Positions 8,488 to 17,784 are shown, counted from the stretch's first letter. The stretch: DNA of 64,000 bases from Gemmatimonadaceae bacterium (GCA_020852815.1 JADZAN010000010.1:186001-250000), one strand, 5' to 3'. Program-made: numbers and translations. The notes: generated from the letters alone by a model not told the origin.

Positions 8488-10326
8488 ATGATTTCCTGGT
8501 TGATTGTCCTCGCCGCCGGCGTGACCGGGGCGGTCGCTGCATATGCGCACGTCCGTGCCAAGCGACGCTGGTGGGCTGCGGGATTGCGAGCCGTCTCGGT
8601 CGCCAGTCTCGTGGCGCTGGCGTTGAACACCGCGATTGGAGCGCGGCGCACTCCCTCGCCGCTCGTGGCGCTCGACGTCTCATCCTCATGGCGACGCGGG
8701 CGCGATGCCTCGGCGTTCGACTCGGTGGCCAGGCGCGCGCGCGATGTCGCCGGCGACTCGCTCTACCTGTTTGGCGATTCGCTGCGGCTGGCGGGCGATT
8801 CGGTGGCGGCGGGGGACAAGGCGTCGCGCGTTCGGCCAGCGGCCGAGCGCGCGATGGCGGCGGGGCGCCCGCTCGTCCTCTTCACCGACGGCGAGCTGGA
8901 TGATCCCGACGCCTTGCGGTCGCTCCCGGCGGGGTCGCGCATCGAGCTTGGTGGCGCGACCGATCGCCCCGATGCCGCGGTCCTCGACGTGCGCGCCCCG
9001 CGCGTTGCCACGGCCGGGGACTCCGTGGAGGTTCGCGTGACCATTGGTGCGGGGAGCGGCGGGGCGCCGGCGGGGACGCTCACGCTCGACCTGGGAGGCC
9101 GCTCCGTGGCGATGCAGCGGTTCGATTCGCTCCCCGCCCTCGGCGAGCGAACCGTGACCATGCGCTTCGTTGCACCTGCCGGACAGGCGCCGACCGAGTT
9201 GCGGGCCGCGATCAACGTGCCGCAGGACGGCGAGCCTGGAAACGACGCGTCGTCGGCCGTCGTCGAGCTCACCGCCGGTGCGGCCGCGGTCCTCGTCTCG
9301 ACGTCGCCCGACCTCGACTCGCGCGAGTTGGCGGCGCTCCTGCGCGGCACCGTCCTCCTCCCCACGCGCGCCTACTTCCGCGTGGCACCTGGCGAGTGGC
9401 GCGACGACGTCAAGCTGCAGGCGGTGAGCGAGGACGTCGTGCGCCGCGCGGTGCGCGAGGCGCCGGTCGTGGTCATTCATGGTGACACGGCGCTCTTCGG
9501 GGCTCCGCGCGCCGCCACGCGCGGGGCGCTTGCCCTCGTCGCTCCCCCGCAAGCGACGCAGGGGGAGTGGTTCGCCACCGGGGCGCCGATCTCGCCGGTG
9601 AGCACGCCGCTGAGCGGAACGGCATGGGACTCGCTCCCGCCGCTCGACGTGAGCGCGGGTGTGCCGGCGGATGCGGAGTTCGAGATGCTCGTGACGCGTA
9701 GGTCGCGCCGCCTCGATGCGCGCGTGGCGATCGTTGGCTGGGAGCGGCCGCGGCGAATCGTTGTCGCGGCCGCCTCTGGTTTCTGGCGCTGGCGCGTGCG
9801 AGGCGGTGTCGGGAGCGACGCCTTCACGGCGGTGTGGGGGAGCATTCTCGACTGGCTGGCGGGTGAGCGGGCCGACGTGCGGGCGGCATTCCCGGTGGAG
9901 GCGGCGGTGCGCGCGGGCGAGGGGGTACAGTGGCGGCGCGGCGCCACCGGCGATTCGCTGGTACGGGCGGTGCTCGTTAGGCGCGGGACGGGCACCTCGG
10001 CGCAACCGTCAGCGTCCGGCGCGGCAACATCTGGGGGGGCGGACTCGATCGACCTTCGGTTCGGTGCGGGGGCGAATGTCACGCAGGCGGTGGCCCCGCC
10101 GCCGGGGGTCTACGACGTGCGAACCGCGGGTGGCAACTCGCTCCTCGTCGTCAATCCATCGGCGGAGCTGCTGCCACGCCGGCGAACAGTCCAGGCGGGG
10201 GCGATGGGGAGCGGTGCAACGCTGGGCGAGGCGCCGCGTGCGCGCGATGTCTCGTGGCTCTTCGCGATTGCCCTCGTGGCGCTGTGCGCCGAGTGGCTGC
10301 TGCGCCGACGCATCGGGCTCCGCTAG
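8488..10326 (+). CDS. Large membrane protein of unknown function (vWA/BatA-like layout)
   Basis: At 612 aa: two N-terminal hydrophobic helices (about residues 1-20 and 29-48), a long extracytoplasmic region, and one C-terminal helix (WLFAIALVALCAEWLL). LVALDVSSSWRRG near residue 56 and PLVLFTDGELDDPDAL near 130 resemble the first and later strands of a von Willebrand A fold, although DxSxS reads DVSSS and no clear MIDAS Thr is seen. The middle (about 180-250) looks like an Ig/CARDB-type beta domain. The plan (2 TM + vWA-like + C-terminal TM) recalls BatA/aerotolerance-type proteins, but no partner AAA ATPase or DUF58 gene is adjacent. Function unknown. Confidence 0.75.
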   Translation: MISWLIVLAAGVTGAVAAYAHVRAKRRWWAAGLRAVSVASLVALALNTAIGARRTPSPLVALDVSSSWRRGRDASAFDSVARRARDVAGDSLYLFGDSLRLAGDSVAAGDKASRVRPAAERAMAAGRPLVLFTDGELDDPDALRSLPAGSRIELGGATDRPDAAVLDVRAPRVATAGDSVEVRVTIGAGSGGAPAGTLTLDLGGRSVAMQRFDSLPALGERTVTMRFVAPAGQAPTELRAAINVPQDGEPGNDASSAVVELTAGAAAVLVSTSPDLDSRELAALLRGTVLLPTRAYFRVAPGEWRDDVKLQAVSEDVVRRAVREAPVVVIHGDTALFGAPRAATRGALALVAPPQATQGEWFATGAPISPVSTPLSGTAWDSLPPLDVSAGVPADAEFEMLVTRRSRRLDARVAIVGWERPRRIVVAAASGFWRWRVRGGVGSDAFTAVWGSILDWLAGERADVRAAFPVEAAVRAGEGVQWRRGATGDSLVRAVLVRRGTGTSAQPSASGAATSGGADSIDLRFGAGANVTQAVAPPPGVYDVRTAGGNSLLVVNPSAELLPRRRTVQAGAMGSGATLGEAPRARDVSWLFAIALVALCAEWLLRRRIGLR

Positions 10327-10332
10327 CGAGCG

Positions 10333-10348
10333 CGCTACGTCGGTAGCG
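10333..10348 (+). terminator. Small hairpin between 8488 gene and ftsY
   Basis: CGCTAC, GTCG and GTAGCG form a perfect 6-bp stem with a 4-nt loop, 7 nt after the stop codon. There is no T-tract; it could be a weak terminator. Confidence 0.3.
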
Positions 10349-10381
10349 ACGGGGCGCTGCCCGGGTCGCGCGGCGATGCGC

Positions 10382-10387
10382 TAAGTT
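10382..10387 (+). promoter_or_regulatory. -10-like TAAGTT box before ftsY
   Basis: TAAGTT lies 7 nt upstream of the ftsY ATG. No Shine-Dalgarno sequence or good -35 is seen; it is one of six similar leaderless-type starts in the window. Confidence 0.4.
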
Positions 10388-10394
10388 TGGGACC

Positions 10395-11327
10395 ATGGCC
10401 AGGCTCTTCAAACGCTCAGACGACCTCCCGAAGCGCTCGCTGTGGCAGCGCATCAAGGACATTGCGCTCACCGATGTGTCGGCCCTGGTCCGCAAGGGGA
10501 CGCGCGAGGGGTCGCTCGAGCAGCTGGAGGAACTCCTCCTCGAGTCGGACTTCGGCGTGGCGACCACGTTGCGGCTGGTCGAGGACGTGGACCGGCTCGC
10601 GCAGCGCGGGAAGGTGAAGACGCACGACGAGTTCCTGGCCGCGCTTCGCGACGGGGTGGAGTCGGCGTTGCGCGCGGGGAACGCCGATCCGGCGCTGCGC
10701 CTGGCGGCGAGCGGCCCCACCGTGATCCTGGTCATCGGGGTGAACGGGGCGGGAAAGACGACGTTCATCGGCAAGCTGGCGGCGCGACTCCGGCAGCAGG
10801 GGTTGCGCGTCATGGTTGCAGCTGGCGACACGTTTCGCGCCGGTGCGATCGACCAGTTGCGGGTCTGGGCGGAGCGCACCGGGGCGGAGTTCATCGGGGG
10901 GAGGGCGGGAGGTGATCCCGCGGCGGTCGCGTTCGACGCGATCGATGCCGGCGTGACGCGCGGGGCCGACGTCGTGATCGTCGACACCGCCGGCCGCCTG
11001 CACACGAGCGACAACCTCATGGAGGAACTCAAGAAGGTGGCGCGCGTGATCAAGCGCCGCATGCCCGAGGCGCCGCACGAGACGCTGCTCGTCCTCGACG
11101 GAACCATCGGGCAGAACGCGGTCGTGCAGGCGCGGACCTTCTCCGAGGCCGTCCCGGTGACGGGGCTGGTGGTGACCAAGCTGGATGGAACCGCGCGCGG
11201 TGGGATCGTGGTCGCGGTGCACGAGGCGCTCGACGTCCCCGTCAAGTTCGTCGGGGTGGGGGAGCAGCTGGGCGACCTCGAGCCGTTCGATGCCGGGGAG
11301 TTCGCCCGGGAGTTGCTGGAAGAGTAA
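10395..11327 (+). CDS. ftsY: FtsY, signal recognition particle receptor GTPase
   Basis: Receptor that accepts SRP-ribosome complexes and delivers nascent membrane proteins to SecYEG. At 310 aa it has a short N-terminus (no long acidic A domain), then the NG domain: helical bundle residues 1-100, P-loop GVNGAGKTTF (about 115-124), AAGDTFRAGA, DTAGRLHTSDNLMEEL, TKLDGTARGG and the closing GVGEQLGDLEPF. The short form with an N-terminal basic patch (MARLFKRSDD, KRSLWQRIK) fits bacteria that anchor FtsY by an amphipathic helix. Start ATG 10395. Confidence 0.96.
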   Translation: MARLFKRSDDLPKRSLWQRIKDIALTDVSALVRKGTREGSLEQLEELLLESDFGVATTLRLVEDVDRLAQRGKVKTHDEFLAALRDGVESALRAGNADPALRLAASGPTVILVIGVNGAGKTTFIGKLAARLRQQGLRVMVAAGDTFRAGAIDQLRVWAERTGAEFIGGRAGGDPAAVAFDAIDAGVTRGADVVIVDTAGRLHTSDNLMEELKKVARVIKRRMPEAPHETLLVLDGTIGQNAVVQARTFSEAVPVTGLVVTKLDGTARGGIVVAVHEALDVPVKFVGVGEQLGDLEPFDAGEFARELLEE

Positions 11328-11391
11328 GCGCGTCAGGTGCAACGGCGGGTCGCGGTCGTCGGGCCGCGCCGCCCCTCTCGCTGGAGCGCCC

Positions 11392-13494
11392 GTGGCCGTT
11401 CGTCGCGACGATCGACTCGCACGTCCCGCACGCATCACCCTCGACATGCCCGTGCAGTTCCTCAAGGGCGTGGGGGAGCGTCGCGCGCAGCTGCTGCGCA
11501 AGCTGGGGATCGAGACGGCGCGCGACCTCCTGTACCACATCCCGCATCGCTATGAAGATGCGAGCTCGATCGCCCCCATCGCGGGCGTCGCCGCGGGAAT
11601 GGACGTGACGATCATGGGGCGCGTGGTCTCCAAGGGAATCATTCCCACGCGCAAGGGGCTGCGGATCTTCCAGGCGGTGGTCAAGGACGCGAGCGGGATG
11701 CTGGAGGTGTCGTGGCCGGGGCAGCCGTTCCTCGACCGCACCATCGAGAAGGATGACGTCCTCCTCCTGTCCGGGCCGGTGCGCTTCTACCACGGCCGGC
11801 AGCTGCAACCGCGCGAGTTCGTCAACCTCGGCGCCGACGATTCCGGGAACGCCCAGGGGCGCGTCCTGTCGGTGTACCCGGCCACCGAGGGGATGACCGC
11901 CCGGCAGATCCGCGCGCTGGTGGAGTTGCACCTGACCGCACTCCTCGCCCTGGTCGAGGAGCACCTGCCGGCGGCCATGCGCGACGCGGCGGGGGTGGTG
12001 GGCCTCGCCGATGCGCTGCGCATGATGCACCGCCCGGACTCGGTGGCCGAGGCCGAGGTGGGGCGCGATCGCCTCGCGTTCGACGAGCTCCTGTTCGTGC
12101 AGCTCCTGCAACGGCGCGCCAACGCCCTGGCCCGCGAACCGCGACAGGGCGTCGTCTTCACCAACCGGCGCACGCTCACCTCGCAGCTCCGCGCCGCGCT
12201 CCCCTTCACGCTCACCGGGGCGCAGGTGCGCGCGCTCAAGGACGTCGCGGGCGACATGTGCTCGCCGCGCCGCATGCATCGGTTGCTGCAGGGCGATGTG
12301 GGGAGCGGGAAGACGGTGGTGGCGCTGTTCGCGGCGCTCCTGGCGGTGGAGAACGGCTTCCAGGCGGCATTGATGGCCCCCACCGAGCTCCTGGCCGAGC
12401 AGCACGCCCGCACCATCACCCGGCTGCTCGAACCGTTAGGCATGCGCCCGGAGCTGCTGACGGGAAGCCTGGGGGCGGCCGAACGCCGGCGCGTCGACGA
12501 CCGGCTCGCCTCGGGGGCGCCGCTCCTCGTGGTGGGCACGCACGCCTTGGTCACCGACCAGACCCGCTTTGGAAAGTTGGGGCTCGCCGTCATCGACGAG
12601 CAGCACCGCTTCGGCGTCGAGCAGCGCGCCGCATTGGGCGCCAAGGGGGCGGCGCCGGACATCCTGCTCATGAGCGCCACGCCCATTCCGCGTTCGCTCG
12701 CCCTCACGCTCTATGGCGATCTCGACGTCTCCACGCTCGACGAGCGACCGCCGGGACGAAAGCCGGTGACGAGCGCCCTTCGCCCGGAATCGGCGCGCGA
12801 GCGGGTCCTGCAGTTCGTCGATGCGCAGGTCGGCAAGGGGCGTCAGGCGTACATCGTCTACCCCGTCATCGAGGAGTCGGAGAAGACCGACCTCAAGGCG
12901 GCGACGACAATGCATGCCGCGCTCGCCGCCGGTCCGTTCGCTCAGCGCCGGGTCGCGCTGCTGCACGGTCGGGTGCCGGCCGACGAGCGCGACGCCATCA
13001 TGCGCGAATTCCGCGACGGCGCCATCGACATCATCGTGGCGACAACGGTTATCGAGGTCGGGATCGACGTCGCCAACGCGACGGTGATGCTCATCGAGCA
13101 CCCGGAGCGATTCGGCCTCTCGCAGCTGCACCAGCTTCGGGGGCGCGTGGGGCGTGGCGCCGAGGAATCGTTCTGCATCCTGCTGGGTGATGTGGGAGAG
13201 GAGGCACGGGAGCGGCTCACGCTCTTCACCAGCACGGAGGATGGCTTCGAGATCGCCCGCGCCGACCTGCGGCTGCGCGGCATGGGCGATCTGTTCGGCA
13301 AGGCGCAGAGTGGCGACGCCCACTTTCACGTGGCCGACGTGTTGCGCGACGAGGCGCTCAACGACCGCGCGCGCGCCCTCGCGCAGCGCCTGCTCGAGGC
13401 CGACCCTAACCTCTCACAGCGAGAGCACGCGGGGATCCGTACCGTGCTCACGTCCCGCTACCAGCACGCGCTCGAGCTGTTTCGCGTCGGGTGA
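11392..13494 (+). CDS. recG: RecG, branched-DNA helicase
   Basis: ATP-dependent DNA helicase that regresses stalled forks and processes branched recombination intermediates. About 700 aa: N-terminal wedge/OB domain opening with PVQFLKGVGERRAQLLRKLG, Walker A GDVGSGKT (about residue 301), DEQH box in VIDEQHRFG (about 402), the motif III-like SATPIPRSLALTLYGDLD, and QLRGRVGRG with a C-terminal DLRLRGMGDLFG wedge. The start is uncertain: GTG 11392 keeps the usual residues before the GVG motif, whereas ATG 11446 is tighter. An open frame further upstream overlaps ftsY and is not credible. Confidence 0.95.
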   Translation: MAVRRDDRLARPARITLDMPVQFLKGVGERRAQLLRKLGIETARDLLYHIPHRYEDASSIAPIAGVAAGMDVTIMGRVVSKGIIPTRKGLRIFQAVVKDASGMLEVSWPGQPFLDRTIEKDDVLLLSGPVRFYHGRQLQPREFVNLGADDSGNAQGRVLSVYPATEGMTARQIRALVELHLTALLALVEEHLPAAMRDAAGVVGLADALRMMHRPDSVAEAEVGRDRLAFDELLFVQLLQRRANALAREPRQGVVFTNRRTLTSQLRAALPFTLTGAQVRALKDVAGDMCSPRRMHRLLQGDVGSGKTVVALFAALLAVENGFQAALMAPTELLAEQHARTITRLLEPLGMRPELLTGSLGAAERRRVDDRLASGAPLLVVGTHALVTDQTRFGKLGLAVIDEQHRFGVEQRAALGAKGAAPDILLMSATPIPRSLALTLYGDLDVSTLDERPPGRKPVTSALRPESARERVLQFVDAQVGKGRQAYIVYPVIEESEKTDLKAATTMHAALAAGPFAQRRVALLHGRVPADERDAIMREFRDGAIDIIVATTVIEVGIDVANATVMLIEHPERFGLSQLHQLRGRVGRGAEESFCILLGDVGEEARERLTLFTSTEDGFEIARADLRLRGMGDLFGKAQSGDAHFHVADVLRDEALNDRARALAQRLLEADPNLSQREHAGIRTVLTSRYQHALELFRVG

Positions 13495-13530
13495 GCGGGC
13501 GATACGCCGCGGCTCGTGCCCTCCCGTGCT

Positions 13531-13545
13531 CCCCCGTGACGGGGG
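13531..13545. terminator. Small GC hairpin between convergent genes
   Basis: CCCCCG, TGA and CGGGGG form a perfect 6-bp stem with a 3-nt loop in the 90-bp gap between recG (+) and the convergent lipoprotein gene (-). It could act on either strand. No U-tract is present. Confidence 0.35.
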
Positions 13546-13584
13546 CCGCGACTCGGGCGATGTCGGCCGCACGGCAGGTTGATG

Positions 13585-14241
13585 CTACTGCGGCTTTGGC
13601 GTGAGGCGGCGCTTGATGCGCTCCAGCTCTGCGGTGGTGCGGTCCAGCGCGTCATTGAGGCGACGGATCTCGTCGTCGCGTCCCTTGTCGCGCGACTCGA
13701 ACGAGGCGCGGAGGGTGGAAACGAGCGTGCGCGTCGAGTCGAGCGCCTCCACGACGCGGCGCAGCATCTGCGCCTCTGCATAACGAGGCATGCTGGGCCC
13801 GCCGCTCAGGTAGGCGTCGTACAACGCCATCGACTCGCGGGGCGTCGCCTTCCGGTTGTTGGGGTCGGTCTTGAGCAGGGCGCGCCAGAAGTCGGACTCG
13901 GCCCCGTCTGGTGTTCCTGCGTGCTCGACCGAGAACTGCGAGAGCACCCCCTCGGCGTCGTCGAACTTCCCGGCTTCGGCGGCGCGCAGCGCGTTGGCGA
14001 GCGTCCCGGGCCAGGGCGAAATCGGGGGGGCCGCCACCGGCGCGATGTGGACGACCGTCGGCGGTGGGGGAGCGGGGCGCCGGCAGCTCACGGCGAGCAG
14101 CGCGACCACGAGCCACCCGACGTGCCGAGCAGGGGCCAAGCGGGTGTGACGACGAGCCAGGGACGATCCGCCGCTTGCACGCGCGCGACGTGCCTCGCGC
14201 CGCGCGTTCGCCAATCGGCCAGCGCCGTGCCAGTGCGTCAT
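13585..14241 (-). CDS. Lipoprotein with TPR-like/coiled-coil region, partner of the sensor kinase
   Basis: Predicted outer- or inner-membrane lipoprotein of unknown role. From ATG 14241 it is 218 aa, with hydrophobic run WLVVALLAVSC and lipobox Cys at residue 53. The long Arg-rich lead suggests that the in-frame TTG at 14139 could be the real start, giving a 19-residue signal peptide. After a Pro-rich linker comes an alpha-rich segment (LANALRAAEAGKFDDAEGVL) resembling one TPR unit, then a C-terminal charged helix (RDDEIRRLNDALDRTTAELE), a likely coiled coil. Its start overlaps the kinase stop (ATGA), so the two are co-translated and may form a sensory pair (inference). Confidence 0.75.
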   Translation of the reverse strand: MTHWHGAGRLANARREARRARASGGSSLARRHTRLAPARHVGWLVVALLAVSCRRPAPPPPTVVHIAPVAAPPISPWPGTLANALRAAEAGKFDDAEGVLSQFSVEHAGTPDGAESDFWRALLKTDPNNRKATPRESMALYDAYLSGGPSMPRYAEAQMLRRVVEALDSTRTLVSTLRASFESRDKGRDDEIRRLNDALDRTTAELERIKRRLTPKPQ

Positions 14242-15731
14242 CCGACCGTGACCTCTTCTTCCATGTGCAGTGGCGTCATGCGAGTGGCCGTGGACTTGAT
14301 CGGGAGGTGCAACACGAAGCTCGTGCCCACGCCCACGGTGCTTTCTACCCCGATGGTCCCGCCGTGCGCCGTGACGATTCCCTTCGCGATCGCAAGGCCG
14401 AGCCCGGTCCCCTTGATCCCGGTCGTCTGATTGTTGGCCTGGTAGAACTTCTCGAAGACGTAGGCCAGCTCCGTCGCGGGGATCCCCGCGCCGGTGTCGT
14501 GCACGCGCATGCGGACGCCGGCGTCGTCGCGCGAGACGTCCAGTTCGACCTGGCCGCCGCCGGGGGTGAACTTGAAGGCGTTGGAGAGGAGGTTGCCGAG
14601 CACTTCGTTGATGCGCTCCGGGTCCCAGCGCACCTCGTGCGGGAGGTCGTCGGAGCGGGTGACGGTGAACTTCACGTTCCGCTGGATGGCGAGGACGCGG
14701 AACGTTCGCTCCAGGTCGCCAAGGAAGGCGGGGAGGGGGAAGGTGCGCGGTTCCACCTTGCCGCCGCCCGCCTCGAAGCGCGAGACGTCGAGGAGTTGTC
14801 GCACGAGGCGCGAGAGCGACTTGGACTGTGCGGTGAGCGTCTTCACGATCTCGAGCTGTCGCTCGTTGAGCTCGCCGTAGACGTTCTCCTGCAGCAGCTG
14901 CAAGTAGCCCATCACGACGTTGATCGGCGTCTTGAGCTCGTGCGAGGCGACCGAGATGAACTCCGCCTTGAGGCGATCGAGTTCGCGCAGCTGCGTCGCC
15001 ATCGAGTTGTACGACTTGGCGAGGCGCCCGAACTCGTCCTGTCGCTGGGGCGCCAGCTGCAACGGGTGGCCGAAGTCTCCCTCGGCCACGGCACGCATCC
15101 CGGCGTCGAGTTCGTCGATGGGGCGCGACACCGACTGCGTGAGCCAGAGTCCGATGAGGACCGCGAGCACCGCGGCGGCCGCCAGGAGACGCAGCGACGT
15201 GTCGCGCGAGCGCTCCGAGGCGACGGCGATGTCGTTGACGCGCTCCCGCGTCCGGTCCTGGATGGTCTGTTCCGAGAGGGAGACGATCCGTTCGATGTCG
15301 TCGATGGTGGGGCTGATGGCGCGGTCGATGACCGAATCGGCCGTGGCCGTGCGTCCTGCTGTGGCGAGTTGGTGTGCGTGGTCGGCCTCCTCGGCGATCA
15401 GGCGCAGCGCGGCCCGCACGCGGCTGATTCCCGCCATCCCGTTGGCCTGCTCCAGCGAGTCGACGAGTGTGGTCACGGCGTCGAGCTTCTGGCGCACCTG
15501 CGTGAGCGTCGCTTCCTCGGGGAGGATCGAGAGGTAGTCCTTGGACTGATCCAGCTCCTGCACGGCGGCGCGGACCTTTCCCAGGACCACCGTGGCGCGG
15601 AACTCCTGGTCGCGAATGCGTTCCGTGTCCTCCCGCAGTTGCCGCATGGAGAGGAGGGAGAGGACGACGGGGACGAGCATCAGCGTCACGATGCCGCCGA
15701 TTCCCACGGCGAGTCGCGTGCGGAGCATCAT
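14238..15731 (-). CDS. HAMP-domain sensor histidine kinase
   Basis: Membrane sensor kinase of 497 aa. TM1 covers about residues 7-28, an extracytoplasmic helical-bundle sensor region about 30-175, and TM2 about 176-196. HAMP follows (PIDELDAGMRAVAEGDFG), then HisKA with ASHELKTPIN (phospho-acceptor His about 264) and HATPase_c with NLLSNAFKFTPGGG, DTGAGIP and GTGLGLAIAKGI. All catalytic boxes are intact. No response regulator is adjacent; the only partner is the downstream lipoprotein. The start is the first of two ATG codons (15731/15728), 152 bp from the divergent asnS. Confidence 0.93.
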   Translation of the reverse strand: MMLRTRLAVGIGGIVTLMLVPVVLSLLSMRQLREDTERIRDQEFRATVVLGKVRAAVQELDQSKDYLSILPEEATLTQVRQKLDAVTTLVDSLEQANGMAGISRVRAALRLIAEEADHAHQLATAGRTATADSVIDRAISPTIDDIERIVSLSEQTIQDRTRERVNDIAVASERSRDTSLRLLAAAAVLAVLIGLWLTQSVSRPIDELDAGMRAVAEGDFGHPLQLAPQRQDEFGRLAKSYNSMATQLRELDRLKAEFISVASHELKTPINVVMGYLQLLQENVYGELNERQLEIVKTLTAQSKSLSRLVRQLLDVSRFEAGGGKVEPRTFPLPAFLGDLERTFRVLAIQRNVKFTVTRSDDLPHEVRWDPERINEVLGNLLSNAFKFTPGGGQVELDVSRDDAGVRMRVHDTGAGIPATELAYVFEKFYQANNQTTGIKGTGLGLAIAKGIVTAHGGTIGVESTVGVGTSFVLHLPIKSTATRMTPLHMEEEVTVG

Positions 15732-15822
15732 GGATGGGCGCCCTCGGTTCGGCGTTCCTCGCGGCGAACGGTGCGGGACGCGCGCCGGTGCGCCGCGCGT
15801 ACGCGGCCCTGTCGCGCCTCCG

Positions 15823-15851
15823 TTGCACGCCCTCCGGACCACCCGTAGCTT
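15823..15851 (+). promoter_or_regulatory. Sigma70-type promoter for asnS
   Basis: TTGCAC (15823-15828), an exact 17-bp spacer, then TAGCTT (15846-15851). Initiation near 15858 would leave a leader of about 26 nt before GTG 15884. It lies in the divergent gap between the sensor kinase and asnS. Confidence 0.6.
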
Positions 15852-15883
15852 ACGCGGCTCATCGTCACCCCTTGTTCCCCCTC

Positions 15884-17185
15884 GTGACCATTCCGAACGC
15901 TATCATCTCGTCGCTTCCGAAGCACGTGGGCCAGGTCGTCACGGTCCGCGGCTGGGCGACGCATCTTCGCTCGTCTGGCAAGATCGCCTTTGTCGTGCTC
16001 CGCGACGGTACGGGGACGATGCAATGTGTCCTGGTGAAGAACCAGCTCGACCCCGAGGTCTGGGGACGGTACGCAACGTTGACCCACGAGACCAGCCTGG
16101 CCGTTACCGGCGAAGTTCGTGCCGAGCCGAGGTCGCCGGGAGGGTACGAGATGGGCGTGACCCATCTCGAGGTGATTGGCCACTCGCCCATCGATTACCC
16201 GATCCAGCCCAAGGAGCACGGGATCGACTTCCTCCTCGATCACCGGCACCTGTGGCTGCGGTCCGCGCGCCAGGTGGCGATCCTCCGCATCCGTCACGAG
16301 ATCGAGCAGTCGATTCACGACTTCTTCTACGAACGGGGCTTCGTCCACGTCGACACGCCGATCCTGACAGCGGCGATCGGCGAGCGCTCGGGGCTCTTCT
16401 CCACGGAGTATTTCGACGAAGGGAACGCGTACCTGGCGCAAACGGGGCAGTTGTACGGGGAAGCTGCGGCGGCGGCGCTCGGGCGGATCTACACTTTCGG
16501 CCCGACCTTTCGTGCGGAGAAGTCGAAAACGCGGCGTCACCTCACCGAGTTCTGGATGATCGAACCGGAGATGGCGTTCTACGACACGCACGATAACATG
16601 CGGCTGCAAGAGGAGCTTGTGACGCACATCGTCAGGCGTGTCCTCGAGCGCTGTCAGGCGGAATTGAAGGAGTTGGAGCGCGATGTTTCGCGCCTGGAAA
16701 AGATCGTCACGCCGTTTCCCCGTATCGACTATTCCGATGCCGTCCGGACGCTGCAAGCAAAGGGGAGCAGCATCCAGTGGGGCGACGATCTTGGCGCCGA
16801 GGACGAATCGCTCCTCGTGGCCGACCATGACACACCCATCTTTGTCTGCAACTATCCCAAGGAGGCAAAGGCCTTCTACATGAAGGAGAATCCCGCCGAC
16901 CCGCGCACCGTGCTGTGCAACGACTGCCTGGCGCCGGAGGGATACGGTGAGATCATTGGCGGGTCGCAGCGCGAGGATGACCACGACAAGCTGCTGCATC
17001 GCATCCGCGAGGAGGGGCTCCCGGAGGATGCCTACGGGTGGTACCTCGACCTGCGGAAGTACGGGACGTTCGTTCACTCGGGCTTCGGGATTGGCCTGGA
17101 GCGGACCATCGCCTGGGTCTGCGGATCGCCGCACATTCGCGAGTGCATCCCGTTCCCGCGCATGATGCACCGCCTGCGCCCGTGA
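15884..17185 (+). CDS. asnS: Asparaginyl-tRNA synthetase
   Basis: Class IIb aminoacyl-tRNA synthetase charging tRNA-Asn. At 433 aa it has an N-terminal OB-fold (VTVRGWATHLRSSGKIAFVV), motif 1 around RQVAILRIRHEIEQ, motif 2 with TFGPTFRAEKS (about residue 205-215) and motif 3 GFGIGLERT (about 400). The asparagine-type rather than aspartate-type call rests on the short linker, the absence of a GAD insertion and KSKTRRHLTEFWMIEPEM. The start is GTG 15884: upstream in-frame sequence lacks family similarity and overlaps the promoter. Direct charging implies less need for transamidation at this codon. Confidence 0.94.
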   Translation: MTIPNAIISSLPKHVGQVVTVRGWATHLRSSGKIAFVVLRDGTGTMQCVLVKNQLDPEVWGRYATLTHETSLAVTGEVRAEPRSPGGYEMGVTHLEVIGHSPIDYPIQPKEHGIDFLLDHRHLWLRSARQVAILRIRHEIEQSIHDFFYERGFVHVDTPILTAAIGERSGLFSTEYFDEGNAYLAQTGQLYGEAAAAALGRIYTFGPTFRAEKSKTRRHLTEFWMIEPEMAFYDTHDNMRLQEELVTHIVRRVLERCQAELKELERDVSRLEKIVTPFPRIDYSDAVRTLQAKGSSIQWGDDLGAEDESLLVADHDTPIFVCNYPKEAKAFYMKENPADPRTVLCNDCLAPEGYGEIIGGSQREDDHDKLLHRIREEGLPEDAYGWYLDLRKYGTFVHSGFGIGLERTIAWVCGSPHIRECIPFPRMMHRLRP

Positions 17186-17195
17186 GCGAGCGCTC

Positions 17196-17738
17196 GTGAC
17201 CGTCGACGTGGGAGTGCGGTTCCTCGAGCGGAGTCGCTACTACCTCGGGCTGGAGTACCCGGCCAAGTTGCGCTCGGCGGTGCTCGCCGTTCCGGCCGCG
17301 AAGCTGTGGTGGCGACCGCATCCCACGTGCAACAGTGTGGGGAACCTGGTGCTGCACCTGGCGGGGAACGTGCGGCAGTGGGTCGTGAGCGGGATTGGCG
17401 GTGCGCCGGATGTGCGGCAGCGCGATGCGGAGTTTGCAGCCGACGGCGGGATGGATGCGGTGGCGCTGCTGGAGCACCTGGAGAAGGCGCTGAGCGACGT
17501 GGACGCGGTGTTGGCGCGACTGGGACCGGAGTCGCTGGGAGAGGTACGTCGGATCCAGGGGCGCGAGACGACGGTGTTTTCGGCGCTGTACCATGTGGTG
17601 GAGCACTTCAGTGGCCACGTGGGGCAGGTGATCCTGCTGGCCAAGATGTACGCGCCGGGCGAGATCCGTTTTTACGACGACGCGAACGGGTTGGCCCGGC
17701 CGACGTTTTTGGGGGATGGGCGGGGGGATATCGAGTGA
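17196..17738 (+). CDS. DinB/YfiT-like putative metal-dependent four-helix protein
   Basis: 180 aa, cytosolic, of the DinB-like fold (DUF1572-type). His in LVLHLAGNVRQW (about residue 54) and the pair in HVVEHFSGHVGQ (about 132-140) match the three-His metal site of this superfamily, whose members often act as thiol-dependent transferases; the substrate here cannot be inferred. GTG start 10 nt after asnS, so probably co-transcribed. The gene converges on mazG across a C-rich gap. Confidence 0.82.
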   Translation: MTVDVGVRFLERSRYYLGLEYPAKLRSAVLAVPAAKLWWRPHPTCNSVGNLVLHLAGNVRQWVVSGIGGAPDVRQRDAEFAADGGMDAVALLEHLEKALSDVDAVLARLGPESLGEVRRIQGRETTVFSALYHVVEHFSGHVGQVILLAKMYAPGEIRFYDDANGLARPTFLGDGRGDIE

Positions 17739-17784
17739 GGCGGGGAAGGAGAGGGGGGCGAGAGGGTTGGTGCACACATCTGCA

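Noticed and set aside
11185-11391. Extended recG start within ftsY
   Set aside because: Overlaps ftsY by 143 nt and adds a basic Arg/Ser-rich leader unlike RecG.
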